In this document: positions 5,590-5,671 of the stretch, in pieces
Layout: each line of letters starts with the position of its first letter
How positions within the stretch are numbered: position 1 is the first letter of the stretch
Assembly: GCA_031284085.1 (NCBI GenBank)
Contig: JAITAM010000186.1
Location: forward strand, 1-5,671
DNA: 5,671 bases
Direction: 5' to 3'
Source of the DNA: Spirochaetaceae bacterium
GTDB taxonomy: Bacteria > Spirochaetota > Spirochaetia > Treponematales > Breznakiellaceae
The notes under the pieces: model-generated
Databases searched by the model: none
What the model saw: the letters and a program-made list of their open reading frames with translations, nothing else
Told to the model about the DNA's origin: nothing
Translations under genes and position numbers: made by a program

Positions 5590-5649
5590 AAATGAACTGT
5601 CCCGCCGAAAGACGATTTTTGGACTGATCAAACCTTACTGTGAATGAAT

Positions 5650-5655
5650 TTGACA
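5650..5655 (+). promoter_or_regulatory. -35 box of a promoter running off the right edge
   Basis: A perfect TTGACA lies in AT-rich sequence. With a 17-18 base spacer the -10 box would fall at about 5673-5679, just beyond the window, so it cannot be confirmed. It resembles the -35 of the tRNA cluster promoter. It suggests a separate + strand transcription unit starting right of this window. Confidence 0.4.
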
Positions 5656-5671
5656 TTTTTAGGTAAAAATT

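Noticed and set aside
5454..5590. SRP RNA, tmRNA or RNase P RNA in the structured region
   Set aside because: GGAAG and GGGTGAAA pieces are suggestive, but the conserved cores of these RNAs are not present in order and the length is wrong.
5597..5619. Terminator for the tRNA cluster near the ATTTTT at 5614-5619
   Set aside because: Only a 3-bp GTC/GAC stem can be drawn before the T run, which is too weak to call.
4794..5631. Open frames on both strands across the tRNA cluster (for example minus-strand 4794-5186, 5105-5389, 5245-5631 and + strand 5141-5521, 5358-5627)
   Set aside because: They run through or antisense to six well-formed tRNAs. Phrases such as GDLNPR, RGDSNPRN and GGIRTLG are the well-known spurious translations of tRNA genes.

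Overview
The window looks like part of a spirochaete chromosome, most probably a Treponema. This is inferred from the moderate G+C, a spirochaete-style lipoprotein signal on a very long ankyrin-repeat protein, and tRNA genes without an encoded CCA. No species-level assignment can be made from the sequence alone.

Layout. Bases 1-44 hold a strong hairpin with a T-rich tail, probably the terminator of a gene to the left. A DeaD-type DEAD-box RNA helicase follows on the + strand (214-1908). It converges, with only two bases between the stop codons, on a minus-strand gene for a 948-residue lipoprotein (1911-4757) built almost entirely of about 26 ankyrin repeats. A short divergent intergenic region then carries a clear sigma-70-type promoter (4784-4813) that drives a + strand tRNA cluster: Leu(GAG), Ser(UGA), Ser(GCU), Arg(GCG), Ser(CGA), Ser(GGA) (4823-5446). 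The four Ser tRNAs can read all six serine codons. An intrinsic-terminator-like hairpin sits between Ser(GCU) and Arg(GCG), ending exactly one base before the Arg gene.

The least explained segment is 5427-5589, just after tRNA-Ser(GGA). A 15-base stretch downstream of the tRNA is perfectly complementary to the tRNA's own T-loop, T-stem and acceptor 3' strand. The same stretch can instead pair with a second, partial copy of the tRNA 3' end about 140 bases further on. Between them lie a GC-rich long hairpin and a smaller one, plus three copies of GACGCCAG. This could be an RNA switch on tRNA maturation, a tRNA-derived repeat or attachment-site remnant, or a small structured RNA. The right edge holds a perfect -35 box (5650-5655) for a gene beyond the window.

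Functionally, the helicase and the tRNA cluster are translation and RNA-metabolism genes. The ankyrin lipoprotein is probably membrane-anchored and binds a protein partner that cannot be named from sequence.
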